Notes under the pieces: model-generated
Seen by the model: only the letters and a program-made list of their open reading frames with translations
Told to the model about the DNA's origin: nothing
Database searches by the model: none
Translations under genes and position numbers: made by a program
Assembly (NCBI RefSeq): GCF_000091305.1
Contig: NC_013929.1
Coordinates: 7,998,001 to 8,062,000 of the forward strand
Reading direction: 5' to 3'
DNA: 64,000 nucleotides
Origin: Streptomyces scabiei 87.22
Lineage (GTDB): Bacteria > Actinomycetota > Actinomycetes > Streptomycetales > Streptomycetaceae
In this document: positions 32,030 through 40,575 of the stretch, one piece after another
Numbering within the stretch: the first letter of the stretch is position 1
Layout: each line of letters opens with the position of its first letter

Positions 32030-33304
32030 GTGAGGCCCGGCAGGAACCGCGGCTGGCTGCTCCGTCTCGTCATCGCCTTCGGCTTCGCGCAGGGGGCGGT
32101 GTCGATGGCCCGGCCCGCCGTCTCCTACCGGGCCCTCGCGCTGGGCGCCGACGAGCGCGCCGTCGGTGTGATCGCGGGGGTCTACGCCCTGCTCCCGCTG
32201 TTCGCCGCGGTCCCGCTCGGCCGCCGGACCGACCACGGCCGGTGCGGGCCCCTGCTGCCGATCGGTGTCGTGCTCATAGCCGGCGGCTGTGTCCTGAGCG
32301 GCCTGGCGAACTCGCTGCCGACGATGGCCGTGTGGAGCGGGGTGATGGGCCTCGGCCACCTCTCCTTCGTGATCGGCGCCCAGTCGCTGGTGGCCCGCCA
32401 GTCCGCGCCGCACGAACACGACCGCAACTTCGGTCACTTCACGATCGGCGCGTCCCTCGGCCAACTGGTCGGCCCGATCGCCGCGGGCGCCCTGATCGGC
32501 GGCCCGGACATGGCCCGCACGAGCGCCCTGGCCCTGGTGGTCGCGGGCGCCGGGGCCGCGGTCGCGTTCACCTCGCTGTGGCGGATCGAGCGCCCGGTCG
32601 AGCCCACGTCCCGTGCCGGGCGGGGGGGCCGGGTGCCCGTACACCGGATCCTGCGCACCCGGGGCGTGCCGGGCGGCATCTTCATCAGCCTGGCCGTGCT
32701 GTCGGCGACCGACATCCTCACCGCGTACCTGCCGGTCGTCGGCGAGCACCGGGGCATCGCGCCCTCGGCGATCGGTGTCCTGCTCAGTCTGCGGGCGGCG
32801 GCGACCATCGCCTGCCGTCTGGTGATGACACCGATGCTGCGCCTGCTCGGCCGGACCGCCCTGCTCACCGTCACCTGTGTGCTCGGGGCCGTGCTGTGCG
32901 CCGGGATCGCGCTGCCGGTGCCGGTGTGGGGACTGGCCCTGATCCTCGCCGCGCTCGGCTTCTGCCTCGGGGTCGGACAGCCGCTGTCCATGACGACGGT
33001 GGTGCAGGCCGCTCCGGACGAGGCCCGCTCCACCGCGCTCGCGCTGCGGCTGACGGGGAACCGGCTCGGGCAGGCCGGGGCACCCGCCGCCGCCGGTCTG
33101 ATCGCCGGTGCGGCCGGTGTGGCCGCGCCGTTCGTGATGCTTGGTGCGCTGCTGCTGGTGTCGGCGGGCATCGCCCTGCGTTCACCGGCCCAGCCGGGAC
33201 GGGGGAGCGGCGCGCCGGAGGCCGGGACCCGCGAGGGGAGGACGAAGGGGGGCGGGAGGGCTGCCCGGTGCGGCGCCCGCCTGGGCCGGAAGGGGGACAT
33301 CTGA
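32030..33304 (+). CDS. MFS transporter
   Basis: A 424-residue major facilitator protein with 12 predicted helices. The loop 2/3 motif appears as PLGRRTDHGRCGPLLPIG, and the second half includes RLVMTPMLRLLGRTALL and GFCLGVGQPLSMTTVVQAAPDEARSTALALRLTGNRLGQA. A basic, low-complexity C-terminal tail follows the last helix. The substrate is unknown. GTG 32030 is chosen for the AGGAGG nine bases upstream. It lies 79 bp behind the citrate transporter on the same strand and may be cotranscribed. Confidence 0.85.
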   Translation: MRPGRNRGWLLRLVIAFGFAQGAVSMARPAVSYRALALGADERAVGVIAGVYALLPLFAAVPLGRRTDHGRCGPLLPIGVVLIAGGCVLSGLANSLPTMAVWSGVMGLGHLSFVIGAQSLVARQSAPHEHDRNFGHFTIGASLGQLVGPIAAGALIGGPDMARTSALALVVAGAGAAVAFTSLWRIERPVEPTSRAGRGGRVPVHRILRTRGVPGGIFISLAVLSATDILTAYLPVVGEHRGIAPSAIGVLLSLRAAATIACRLVMTPMLRLLGRTALLTVTCVLGAVLCAGIALPVPVWGLALILAALGFCLGVGQPLSMTTVVQAAPDEARSTALALRLTGNRLGQAGAPAAAGLIAGAAGVAAPFVMLGALLLVSAGIALRSPAQPGRGSGAPEAGTREGRTKGGGRAARCGARLGRKGDI

Positions 33305-33404
33305 CGGGGCGTCGGGCGCGGCTCCTCCCGCGCCCGGTGGGATGTGACAGAGAGTCAGGCGAAAGAACGATTTGTGTGAAAATCGTCTGACTCGGAGGTT
33401 CTGC

Positions 33405-34031
33405 ATGTCCACCTCGTCCCGCCCGCGCCCCGCCGGAGTGCGCGCGAGTGCCGCCACCGTCCTCGCGGCACTCACCGTCACGGGAGCCAGCCTGATCACG
33501 GCACCGGCCGCCGTCGCTGCCCCGGGCGACCCCGACGTCGTGATCCACAAGGTGGGCTTCCCGTTCGACAACCAGCGCAACCAGCCGCTGGTCTGCGACT
33601 TCTATCTCTCCGCCTTCAACTTCCCCGCGGACCCCACGCCGTCGCAGCGCATCAGCTGGACCATCGACAACCAGCCCCCGGCCCCGCGCACCGACCCCGT
33701 CGCCACGGGCGAGATCACGCTCGCCGCCGACGGCACCGGACACAGCACCCCCGTGGCCCCCGAGAACGCGGCGCGGCTTCCCGACGGGGAGTACGTGCTG
33801 ACCTGGCGGACCATCGGCGGCACGCTGGAGGAAGGGCGCAGGAGCATCACCGTCAACTGCCCGCCCCCCGGCCTCGCCGGTCCCGAGGGTGCCGTCCCGG
33901 CGGGCGCCGGAGGTCTCGCCCTGACCCAGGACTTCGCGCCGGTCGCGGGCGCGGCCGCCGTGGGCCTCGCCGCGGCCGGCGGGGTGGTCTACCTGCGGCT
34001 GCGCCGTCGCCGCGCCGATGGCGCCGCGTAG
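33405..34031 (+). CDS. Secreted membrane-anchored protein, sortase neighbour
   Basis: A 208-residue protein with a signal peptide (to about 45, ending AAVAAPGD), a beta-rich domain with two cysteines (LVCDF and TVNCPP), and a C-terminal transmembrane helix followed by RLRRRRADGAA. This is the layout of a surface protein, yet no LPxTG or LAxTG motif is visible before the helix. GGAGG precedes ATG 33405. The last 14 bases overlap the start of the sortase gene, so the two are translationally linked. The function is unknown. Confidence 0.75.
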   Translation: MSTSSRPRPAGVRASAATVLAALTVTGASLITAPAAVAAPGDPDVVIHKVGFPFDNQRNQPLVCDFYLSAFNFPADPTPSQRISWTIDNQPPAPRTDPVATGEITLAADGTGHSTPVAPENAARLPDGEYVLTWRTIGGTLEEGRRSITVNCPPPGLAGPEGAVPAGAGGLALTQDFAPVAGAAAVGLAAAGGVVYLRLRRRRADGAA

Positions 34032-34890
34032 ACGCCGGCCGAGGCCCTGGTACCGGACGCGCGCCTACCGCCTGGCTCGGACGGTCGTGATGACCACGGT
34101 GCTGGTGGTGGGCGGCGTCCACCTGGCGGAGCACAGGGAGCGGGCGACGGCCGCGGAGGCTCCCTCCACCCCGCCCGGCTCCGGGGCGCGCGCCGCGGGG
34201 GCGCCCGGCGCACAGCCGCCCCCGTACGTCACGCCCCCGCCACCGGACGAGCCCGCGCACCCCCCGCCTTCCGGCGCGCCCCCGGCCACGACGCCCGACC
34301 CGGGCGGGCGCACGACCTTGGCGGGGCGGGCGGGCCGGGCTCCCGCCGATGCGAAGCGGCCCGCCCCCGCCGGCGGGGCGGGCGGGCCGAGCCGGCCCGC
34401 CGGGCCCCGTACGCTGCCGCCCTCCCCGGCGCGGACCCTGACCATCCGGTACCTCGGCATCGAGGCACCGGTGACCGGGCTCCGGCTCGACAGCCGGCGA
34501 CGGCTGCCCGCACCGCCGGACGACAAGCCCACGCTGGTCGGCTGGTACACGCAGGGGCCCGCCCCCGGCGGGCCCGGCACGGCGGTCGTCGTCGGCCACC
34601 GGGACACCCGCACCGGCCCCGCCGTCTTCGCCGCGCTGGACATGATCAGGCCCGGCCGGATCGTGGAGGTCCTGCGGGCCGACGGCCGCACCGCCGTCTA
34701 CACCGTGGACGCCGTGCGGACGTACGAGAAGAGCCGCTTCCCCGACAAGAAGGTGTACGGGCACCGCGGCCGGCCCGAGCTGCGTCTGATCACCTGCGGC
34801 GGCACCTACGACCGGCGCAAGGGGTACGCGAGCAACGTCGTCGTCTTCGCCCACCTCACCGCGACCCGGGAGCCCCCTCGGGGGCCGTGA
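34018..34890 (+). CDS. Class F-type sortase
   Basis: A 290-residue sortase. A short cytoplasmic tail and one N-terminal membrane helix (about 20-36) precede a long Pro/Ala/Gly-rich linker (45-135) that could span the wall. The catalytic beta-barrel has His194 in VVVGHRDTR, Cys260 in LRLITCGG and Arg266/267 in YDRRKGYASNVVVFA, the three active-site residues. Such actinobacterial sortases anchor or process surface proteins. It overlaps the preceding membrane-anchored protein gene by 14 bp, making that product a candidate partner. Confidence 0.88.
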   Translation: MAPRRRRPRPWYRTRAYRLARTVVMTTVLVVGGVHLAEHRERATAAEAPSTPPGSGARAAGAPGAQPPPYVTPPPPDEPAHPPPSGAPPATTPDPGGRTTLAGRAGRAPADAKRPAPAGGAGGPSRPAGPRTLPPSPARTLTIRYLGIEAPVTGLRLDSRRRLPAPPDDKPTLVGWYTQGPAPGGPGTAVVVGHRDTRTGPAVFAALDMIRPGRIVEVLRADGRTAVYTVDAVRTYEKSRFPDKKVYGHRGRPELRLITCGGTYDRRKGYASNVVVFAHLTATREPPRGP

Positions 34891-35016
34891 ACCCGACGGC
34901 GCGGAGCATATGCCCGCACGCCCCCGGCGAACCCCGGGGGCGTACGGGCGCACACACGGCCCGGCACCGGCGCGGCCCACCGATCCGGAACCGGCGGCAC
35001 CGCTAGAGCTGAACGC

Positions 35017-35283
35017 ATGACCCAGCACTCCAGCCCCACCCGTGCCCGCGTGCCCCTCGGGCTCGCCGTCTGCCTGCTGGCCGTCGCCGCCCCGGCCGCG
35101 TACGCCGCCCTCGCCGAGGAAGCCCCCGCCGGTCCCGTGGTCGCCCCGGCGCGCGGGACGCCGTACATCGAGACGCGGCTGTTCTCCGGCACCGAGCGCC
35201 CGGGCGGCGGTCCGGCCTTCACCGCGGAGCCGTTCCTCGCGCTCGTCGACCCCGAGGTCACCCCAGGGTTCCTCGATCTCTGA
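35017..35283 (+). pseudogene. Truncated DUF3574 secreted protein
   Basis: An 88-residue product with a signal peptide (LAVCLLAVAAPAAYA) and then the first part of the DUF3574 domain (YIETRLFSGTERPGGGPAFT...FLALVDPEVTPGF). Full family members continue with a GLTVxDxxGQWR block and are about 150 residues long. Here a TGA follows at FLDL, and no frame downstream restores the rest before the aldehyde dehydrogenase operator at 35317. A deletion or 3' replacement is likely, so the gene is probably non-functional. Confidence 0.6.
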
Positions 35284-35316
35284 GTCCTGCCTCACGGCCC
35301 GGGGCTCTGGTGCCGG

Positions 35317-35337
35317 AAAACTATCAGGGCTAGTTTT
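35317..35337. promoter_or_regulatory. AAAACTA-N7-TAGTTTT operator before aldehyde dehydrogenase
   Basis: AAAACTA (35317-35323) and TAGTTTT (35331-35337) are perfect 7-bp arms around seven bases. The same architecture occurs at 41251-41271, between a TetR gene and an acyl-CoA dehydrogenase gene, with 16 of 21 positions identical. It lies 37 bp before the aldehyde dehydrogenase start. Confidence 0.6.
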
Positions 35338-35373
35338 TGGGCGGACGACCATGCCCGCTCGGAAGGCAGCGCG

Positions 35374-36762
35374 ATGAAAGCACACGACGGTATGTACATC
35401 GACGGCGCCTGGCGGCCCGCCGCCGGGACCGGCACGATCGAGGTCGTGAACCCGGCCGACGAGCAGGTGATCGACCGGGTGCCGGCGGGCACCGCCGAGG
35501 ACGTCGACGCCGCCGTACGCGCCGCGCGCGCCGCGCTGCCCGGCTGGGCGGCGACCCCGCCCGCCGCCCGGGGCGCGCTCATCGGCGCGCTGCGCGACGT
35601 GCTCGCCGCGCGCCGGCAGGAGATCGCCGAGACGGTGACGGCCGAGCTGGGCGCCCCGCTGCCGTTCTCCCAGCGGGTGCACGCGGACCTGCCGGTCGCG
35701 GTCGCCGGCTCGTACGCCGAACTGGCCGCCGGGCACGTCTTCGAGGAGCGGATCGGCAACTCGACCGTCCACCATGAGCCCATCGGCGTCGTCGGCGCGA
35801 TCACTCCCTGGAACTACCCCCTCCACCAGATCGTGGCCAAGGTCGCCCCGGCTCTCGCCGCCGGCTGCACGGTCGTGCTGAAGCCCGCCGAGGACACCCC
35901 GCTCGTGGCGCAGCTCTTCGCCGAGGCCGTCCACGAGGCGGGCGTACCCGCAGGGGTGTTCAACCTGGTCACCGGCCTGGGCCCGGTCGCCGGGCAGGCA
36001 CTCGCCGAGCACGAGGACGTCGACCTGGTCTCCTTCACCGGCTCCACGGCCGTGGGCCGGAGCATCGCCGCGACCGCCGGGGCCGCCGTCAAGAAGGTGG
36101 CGCTGGAGCTCGGCGGCAAGTCCGCCAACGTCATCCTCCCGAGCGCGGACCTGGGCCGGGCGGTCGCCACCGGCGTCGCCAACGTCATGTCCAACTCCGG
36201 CCAGACGTGCAGCGCCTGGACCCGCATGCTCGTCCACACCTCCCAGTACGACGAGGCCGTCGGGCTGGCCGCCGAGGCCGCCGCGAAGTACGGCGACCGC
36301 ATCGGCCCGCTCGTCAGCGCCAGGCAGCGGGAGCGGGTGCGGGGCTACATCGAGAAGGGGGTCGCCGAGGGCGCCCGGCTGGTCGCGGGCGGCCCCGAGT
36401 CCCCGCGTGAGCACGGCTGGTACGTCAGCCCCACCGTCCTCGCCGACGTGACGCCGGAGATGACCGTCGCCCAGGAGGAGATCTTCGGCCCGGTCCTGTC
36501 GATCCTCCGCTACGGCGACGAGGAGGAGGCCCTGCGCATCGCCAACGGCACGGTGTACGGGCTCGCCGGAGCGGTCTGGGCCGGCGACGACGGCGAGGCC
36601 GTGGCCTTCGCTCGCCGGATGGACACCGGCCAGGTCGACATCAACGGCGGACGCTTCAACCCGCTGGCCCCGTTCGGCGGTTACAAGCAGTCGGGCGTGG
36701 GACGCGAACTCGGCGCCCATGGCCTGGCGGAGTACCTGCAGACCAAGTCCCTCCAGTTCTGA
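35374..36762 (+). CDS. NAD(P)-dependent aldehyde dehydrogenase
   Basis: A 462-residue aldehyde dehydrogenase that oxidises an aldehyde to its acid. The fold markers are ITPWNYPL with Asn147, LKPAEDTPL, FTGSTAVGRSI, the general base Glu245 in LELGGKS and the nucleophile Cys279 in NSGQTCSAWTR. The C-terminal FGGYKQSGVGRELGAHGLAEYLQTKSL is typical of the family. The ATG follows GGAAGG. It is the first gene of a pair with an alcohol dehydrogenase, which suggests a route from alcohol through aldehyde to acid. An upstream palindrome predicts TetR control. Confidence 0.92.
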   Translation: MKAHDGMYIDGAWRPAAGTGTIEVVNPADEQVIDRVPAGTAEDVDAAVRAARAALPGWAATPPAARGALIGALRDVLAARRQEIAETVTAELGAPLPFSQRVHADLPVAVAGSYAELAAGHVFEERIGNSTVHHEPIGVVGAITPWNYPLHQIVAKVAPALAAGCTVVLKPAEDTPLVAQLFAEAVHEAGVPAGVFNLVTGLGPVAGQALAEHEDVDLVSFTGSTAVGRSIAATAGAAVKKVALELGGKSANVILPSADLGRAVATGVANVMSNSGQTCSAWTRMLVHTSQYDEAVGLAAEAAAKYGDRIGPLVSARQRERVRGYIEKGVAEGARLVAGGPESPREHGWYVSPTVLADVTPEMTVAQEEIFGPVLSILRYGDEEEALRIANGTVYGLAGAVWAGDDGEAVAFARRMDTGQVDINGGRFNPLAPFGGYKQSGVGRELGAHGLAEYLQTKSLQF

Positions 36763-36770
36763 ACCGATCA

Positions 36771-36820
36771 GTTCCGAGCCGACCGGTTCCGAGCCGACCG
36801 GTTCCGAGCCGACCGGTTCC
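36771..36820. repeat. 15-bp tandem repeat between the two dehydrogenase genes
   Basis: GTTCCGAGCCGACCG is repeated at 36771, 36786 and 36801 and then broken off at GTTCC (36816-36820). It directly follows the aldehyde dehydrogenase stop. Confidence 0.85.
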
Positions 36821-36862
36821 ACGCGAACCGTCACCCCCGCGAACGTAGGAGAGTCGTCCCTC

Positions 36863-37948
36863 ATGGCCGTCCGAGCCGCCGTACTGCCCGCCGTCGGTGC
36901 CCCGTTGGAGATCACCGGGATCGAACTGCCGGACCCCGGGCCCGGCCGGGTCCGGGTGCGGCTCGCCGCCGCCGGGGTCTGCCACTCCGACCTGTCGCTC
37001 TCCGACGGCACCATGCGGGTGCCGGTGCCCGCCGTGCTCGGCCACGAGGGCGCGGGCACGGTCCTCGCGGTCGGCGACGGGGTCACCCATGTCGCGCCCG
37101 GCGACGGCGTGGTCCTCAACTGGGCGCCCTCCTGCGGGACATGCCACGCCTGCTCGCTCGGCGAGGTGTGGCTGTGCGCGAACGCGCTGCTCGGCACCGG
37201 AGAGGTGTACGCCCGCCGGGCCTCCGACGGCGCGGATCTCCACCCCGGTCTGAACGTGGCCGCCTTCGCGGAGGAGACGGTGGTCGCAGCCGGGTGCGTG
37301 CTGCCCGCCCCGGACGGCGTCCCGCTCGCCGACGCGGCCCTGCTCGGCTGTGCCGTCCTCACCGGATACGGCGCCGTCCACCACTCGGCACGGGTCCGCG
37401 AGGGCGAGACGGTCGCCGTGTTCGGGGTGGGCGGTGTGGGGCTCGCCGCCCTGCAGGCCGCGCGGATCGCGGGCGCGTCCCGGATCGTCGCCGTGGACGT
37501 CTCCCCGGCGAAGGAGGAGCTGGCCCGCGCGGCGGGAGCCACGGACTACGTGATCGCCTCCGAGAACACCGCCCGCGAGATCCGTGGCCTGACCGGCAAG
37601 CAGGGGGTCGACGTCGCCGTGGAGTGCGTCGGCCGCGCGGTCACCATCCGCACCGCCTGGGAGTCGACCCGGCGCGGCGGCCGCACCACGGTCGTCGGCA
37701 TCGGCGGCAAGGACCAGCAGGTCACCTTCAACGCGCTGGAGATCTTCCACTGGGGCCGCACGCTGTCCGGCTGCGTCTACGGCAACTCCGACCCGGCCCG
37801 GGACCTCCCGGTCCTCGCGGAGCACATCAGGGCCGGCCGCCTCGACCTGTCCGTCCTGGTGACCGACCGCATCGCCCTGGACGACATCCCGGGGGCCTTC
37901 GACAACATGCGGGCGGGCAAGGGTGGCAGGGCCCTGGTGACCTTCTGA
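36863..37948 (+). CDS. Zinc-dependent alcohol dehydrogenase (MDR superfamily)
   Basis: A 361-residue medium-chain dehydrogenase. The catalytic zinc site is formed by CHSD and GHEGAG, and a structural zinc by the four cysteines of PSCGTCHACSLGEVWLC. The NAD-binding Rossmann motif is VFGVGGVGLAALQAARIAGASRIVAVD. It probably interconverts an alcohol or thiol-bound substrate and the aldehyde used by the preceding gene. ATG 36863 starts the conserved MAVRAAVLPAVG segment; the longer frame reads through the tandem repeat. AGGAG lies somewhat far upstream. Confidence 0.9.
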   Translation: MAVRAAVLPAVGAPLEITGIELPDPGPGRVRVRLAAAGVCHSDLSLSDGTMRVPVPAVLGHEGAGTVLAVGDGVTHVAPGDGVVLNWAPSCGTCHACSLGEVWLCANALLGTGEVYARRASDGADLHPGLNVAAFAEETVVAAGCVLPAPDGVPLADAALLGCAVLTGYGAVHHSARVREGETVAVFGVGGVGLAALQAARIAGASRIVAVDVSPAKEELARAAGATDYVIASENTAREIRGLTGKQGVDVAVECVGRAVTIRTAWESTRRGGRTTVVGIGGKDQQVTFNALEIFHWGRTLSGCVYGNSDPARDLPVLAEHIRAGRLDLSVLVTDRIALDDIPGAFDNMRAGKGGRALVTF

Positions 37949-38015
37949 TCCGGCTGCGGGTGGGCGGGGAACCGCGCGCGCAAGCCCCGCCCACCCGCAC
38001 CCGCGCCACCCCCGC

Positions 38016-38071
38016 CCACCCGCACCCGAAGCACCCAACCCCACCCACCCGCACCCGAAGCACCCAACCCC
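38016..38071. repeat. Two 27-bp direct repeats
   Basis: A CCACCCGCACCCGAAGCACC-type unit of 27 bp occurs at 38016-38042 and 38045-38071, period 29. It lies in the gap after the alcohol dehydrogenase gene, in a C-rich stretch with further CCCACCCGCACCC partial units. Confidence 0.8.
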
Positions 38072-38100
38072 CGCCCGGTAAATCCATCCGCGCACGACCG

Positions 38101-38141
38101 TTGACCTCCATACCGTCCGGTCAGTACGTTCCCCGGAACGT
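38101..38141 (+). promoter_or_regulatory. Promoter and operator of the MHS transporter gene
   Basis: TTGACC (38101-38106) is a good -35, with TACGTT (38125-38130) as a possible -10 at 18 bases. Between them ATACCGTCCGGTCAGTAC (38110-38127) matches 15 of 18 bases of the ATACCGACCGGTCGGTAT palindrome seen near 59.48 kb. A second palindrome, ACGTTCCCCGGAACGT, covers 38126-38141. Repressor binding between the boxes is inferred. Confidence 0.55.
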
Positions 38142-38167
38142 CCCCGTCCCCACCGGAGTGTGCTCGT

Positions 38168-39508
38168 ATGGACACCGCTCCCGTTTCCTCCCCCACCACC
38201 ACCTCCCGCCCCCAGAGCCATCGCAGGGTCGCCACCGCCGCGGCACTCGCCTCGGCCGTCGAGTGGTACGACTACTTCGTCTTCGGCATAGCCGCCGCCC
38301 TCGTCCTGGGCGATCTCTACTTCCCGGCCGGCAGCTCCTCCGCGGGCGTGCTCGCCGCGTTCGCCGCCTTCGCCGTCGGCTTCCTCGCCCGCCCCCTCGG
38401 CGGCATCGTCGCCGGTCACCTCGGTGACAAACGGGGCCGCAAGCCCATGCTGGTGTTGGCCCTCACTCTGATGGGCCTGTCCACCACGGCCATCGGCCTC
38501 CTGCCCACGTACGAGACGATCGGGATCGCCGCTCCGGTCCTGCTCGTCCTCCTGCGGGTCGCCCAGGGCGTCGCCGTCGGCGCCCAGTGGGGCGGTGCGA
38601 TGCTGCTGGCCACCGAGTACGCTCCCGAGGGCAAACGAGGGGTGTACGGCAGCTTCGTCCAGCTCGGCGTCCCCATCGGCGTGGTGAGCGCCAACACGAT
38701 GTTCCTCGTGGTGGGCGCGACCACCGACGACTCGGCGTTCACGGCCTGGGGCTGGCGCGTGCCCTTCCTGGTCGGCCTGTTCGTCCTCGGCCTCGCCTGG
38801 TACATCCACCGTCACGTGGAGGAGACCCCCGAGTTCCGGGCGGCGGAACGGAAACTGGCGGAGCAGGAGAAGGGGGAGAAGACCTCCCCGCTCAGGACGA
38901 TCCTGCGCGGTCATCTCGGCACGGTCTTCCTGGCCGGCGGCTCCTTCGCCGTGAACACCGCGACGTTCTACATCCTCATCACCGGCGTCCTCGACTACAC
39001 CACCCGCGAACTCGACATGAAACGCGGCGCGGTCCTCGCGGTGTCGCTCTGCGTCAGCCTCACCCAGCTGGTGCTGATCCCCGCCGCCGCGGCCCTGTCC
39101 GACCGGGTCGGCCGGATCCGGATCTACGCGTTCGGCGCGGCCGGCATCGCCCTGTGGGCCGTCCCGCTGTTCCTGCTCATCGACACCGGCTCGCTGCTGT
39201 GGCTCGCCGTCGGCACCTTCGTCGCCAGCTGCTTCCTCAGCATCATGTACGGCCCGCAGGCCGCCCTGTTCGCCGAGCTGTTCACCCCGGAGATGCGCTA
39301 CACGGGCGCGTCCCTCGGCTACCAGATCGCCGCGGTCCTCGGCGGCGGCCTCGCCCCGTTCCTGATGGTCCTGCTCCTGGAGGCCACCGGCACGTCCATG
39401 GCGGTCTCCGCGTACATCATCGGGCTCTCGGTCGTCGCCCTCGTGTCGATCAAGATCCTCGCCGGGAGGGCGGGTTCACCGGGGGAGGGCCGGGACGCGG
39501 GGGCCTAG
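38168..39508 (+). CDS. MFS transporter, metabolite:H+ symporter (MHS) family
   Basis: A 446-residue transporter with 12 helices. The MHS start SAVEWYDYFVFGIAAALVLGDLYFP, the loop HLGDKRGRKPMLVLALTLMG and RVAQGVAVGAQWGGAMLLATEYAPEGKRG resemble shikimate, alpha-ketoglutarate and proline/betaine permeases. It should take up an organic acid with protons, but the substrate is unknown. The upstream operator shared with the SDR and acyl-CoA dehydrogenase operon suggests a carboxylic acid degraded by those enzymes. Confidence 0.88.
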   Translation: MDTAPVSSPTTTSRPQSHRRVATAAALASAVEWYDYFVFGIAAALVLGDLYFPAGSSSAGVLAAFAAFAVGFLARPLGGIVAGHLGDKRGRKPMLVLALTLMGLSTTAIGLLPTYETIGIAAPVLLVLLRVAQGVAVGAQWGGAMLLATEYAPEGKRGVYGSFVQLGVPIGVVSANTMFLVVGATTDDSAFTAWGWRVPFLVGLFVLGLAWYIHRHVEETPEFRAAERKLAEQEKGEKTSPLRTILRGHLGTVFLAGGSFAVNTATFYILITGVLDYTTRELDMKRGAVLAVSLCVSLTQLVLIPAAAALSDRVGRIRIYAFGAAGIALWAVPLFLLIDTGSLLWLAVGTFVASCFLSIMYGPQAALFAELFTPEMRYTGASLGYQIAAVLGGGLAPFLMVLLLEATGTSMAVSAYIIGLSVVALVSIKILAGRAGSPGEGRDAGA

Positions 39509-39532
39509 CCCCACGCCGACGACCCCCTGGCC

Positions 39533-40504
39533 TCACGCCGACGGCCCGGGCCGCGGCTCCGGGACGACATCCGGGGCCGCGGTCCCGGCGTCCGGTGCCA
39601 CCCGCCGCGTACGCGCCCGGGACCGCGACACCGCCACCCCCGCCAGACACAGCGCGCCACCGGCGAGGGTGAGCGGTCCCGGCACCTCGCCCAGCGCCAG
39701 CCAGGACATCAGCACGACCAGCGCGGGCACGGCGTACGTGGTCGCGCCCATCCGGCTCGCCGTCGTACGGGCCAGGGCGTACGCCCAGATCGTGAAGGCC
39801 AGCGCGGTCGGGAACACGCCCAGGTACACCATGTTCAGGGTCGACGGGAGGGGCGCCGTCGCGGCCTCGCGCACCAGTTGCCCGGCGAACGGCAGACACA
39901 CCACGGCCCCCACGAGACAGCCGAAGGTGGTCACCTGGAGGGGACTGGCCGCGCCCAGCGCGGGCTTCTGCGCGACGACCCCGGCCGCGTAGGCGACGGC
40001 CGCGAGCAGGCACAGGACGACACCCAGGACGGAGGCGCCGCCCTCGCCGGACATCGACAGGCCCACGGCGACCGCCCCCGCGAACGACACCGCCATGCCG
40101 GCGAGCAGCCGGGGCGGCATCGGGTCGCCCAGCAGCCGGGCGCCGAGCAGCGCGATGAGAATCGGCCCGATGTTCACGACCAGCGCCGCCGTTCCCGCGT
40201 CGACCCGCTGTTCGCCCCAGTTCAGGGCGACCATGTAGAACCCGAACCACAGCACCCCGGAAACGGCGATGCCCCGCCACGCGCTCCGCGGCGGCAGCCC
40301 CTCCCCGCGCCACCACCAGATCGCCCCCAGCGCCACCACCCCGGCCAACAGCCGTCCGAGCGCCAGCGCGCCGGGGGAGTACGCCTCTCCGGCGCTGCGG
40401 ATGGACACGAAGGCCGAGGCCCACAGCACGACGGTGACGGTCGCCGCCCCCGCCGCGAGCAGTTCGACCTTGCGGGTGGGTGCGGGCCGGGAGGTGTTCG
40501 CCAT
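39533..40504 (-). CDS. EamA/DMT-family permease
   Basis: A 323-residue drug/metabolite transporter with ten predicted helices arranged as two EamA repeats. The first contains VLWASAFVSIRSAGEAYSPGALALGRLLAG and the second VVAQKPALGAASPLQVTTFGCLVGAVVCLPF and FPTALAFTIWAYALARTTASRMG. Proteins of this kind usually export amino acids or other metabolites. The substrate is unknown. It is convergent with the MHS gene, with only 24 bp between the stop codons, and same-strand with the TetR gene upstream. Confidence 0.85.
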   Translation of the reverse strand: MANTSRPAPTRKVELLAAGAATVTVVLWASAFVSIRSAGEAYSPGALALGRLLAGVVALGAIWWWRGEGLPPRSAWRGIAVSGVLWFGFYMVALNWGEQRVDAGTAALVVNIGPILIALLGARLLGDPMPPRLLAGMAVSFAGAVAVGLSMSGEGGASVLGVVLCLLAAVAYAAGVVAQKPALGAASPLQVTTFGCLVGAVVCLPFAGQLVREAATAPLPSTLNMVYLGVFPTALAFTIWAYALARTTASRMGATTYAVPALVVLMSWLALGEVPGPLTLAGGALCLAGVAVSRSRARTRRVAPDAGTAAPDVVPEPRPGPSA

Positions 40505-40575
40505 GGGTCGAGGCTAGGTGCGGGGACCCTGTCGGGGCTCGCGGTTTTCCGACGCGGGCCCGCGCCGGACGCGGC

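Noticed and set aside
33853..37542. 1229-codon minus-strand frame across sortase and dehydrogenase genes
   Set aside because: It spans several well-supported plus-strand genes and shows no recognisable motif.
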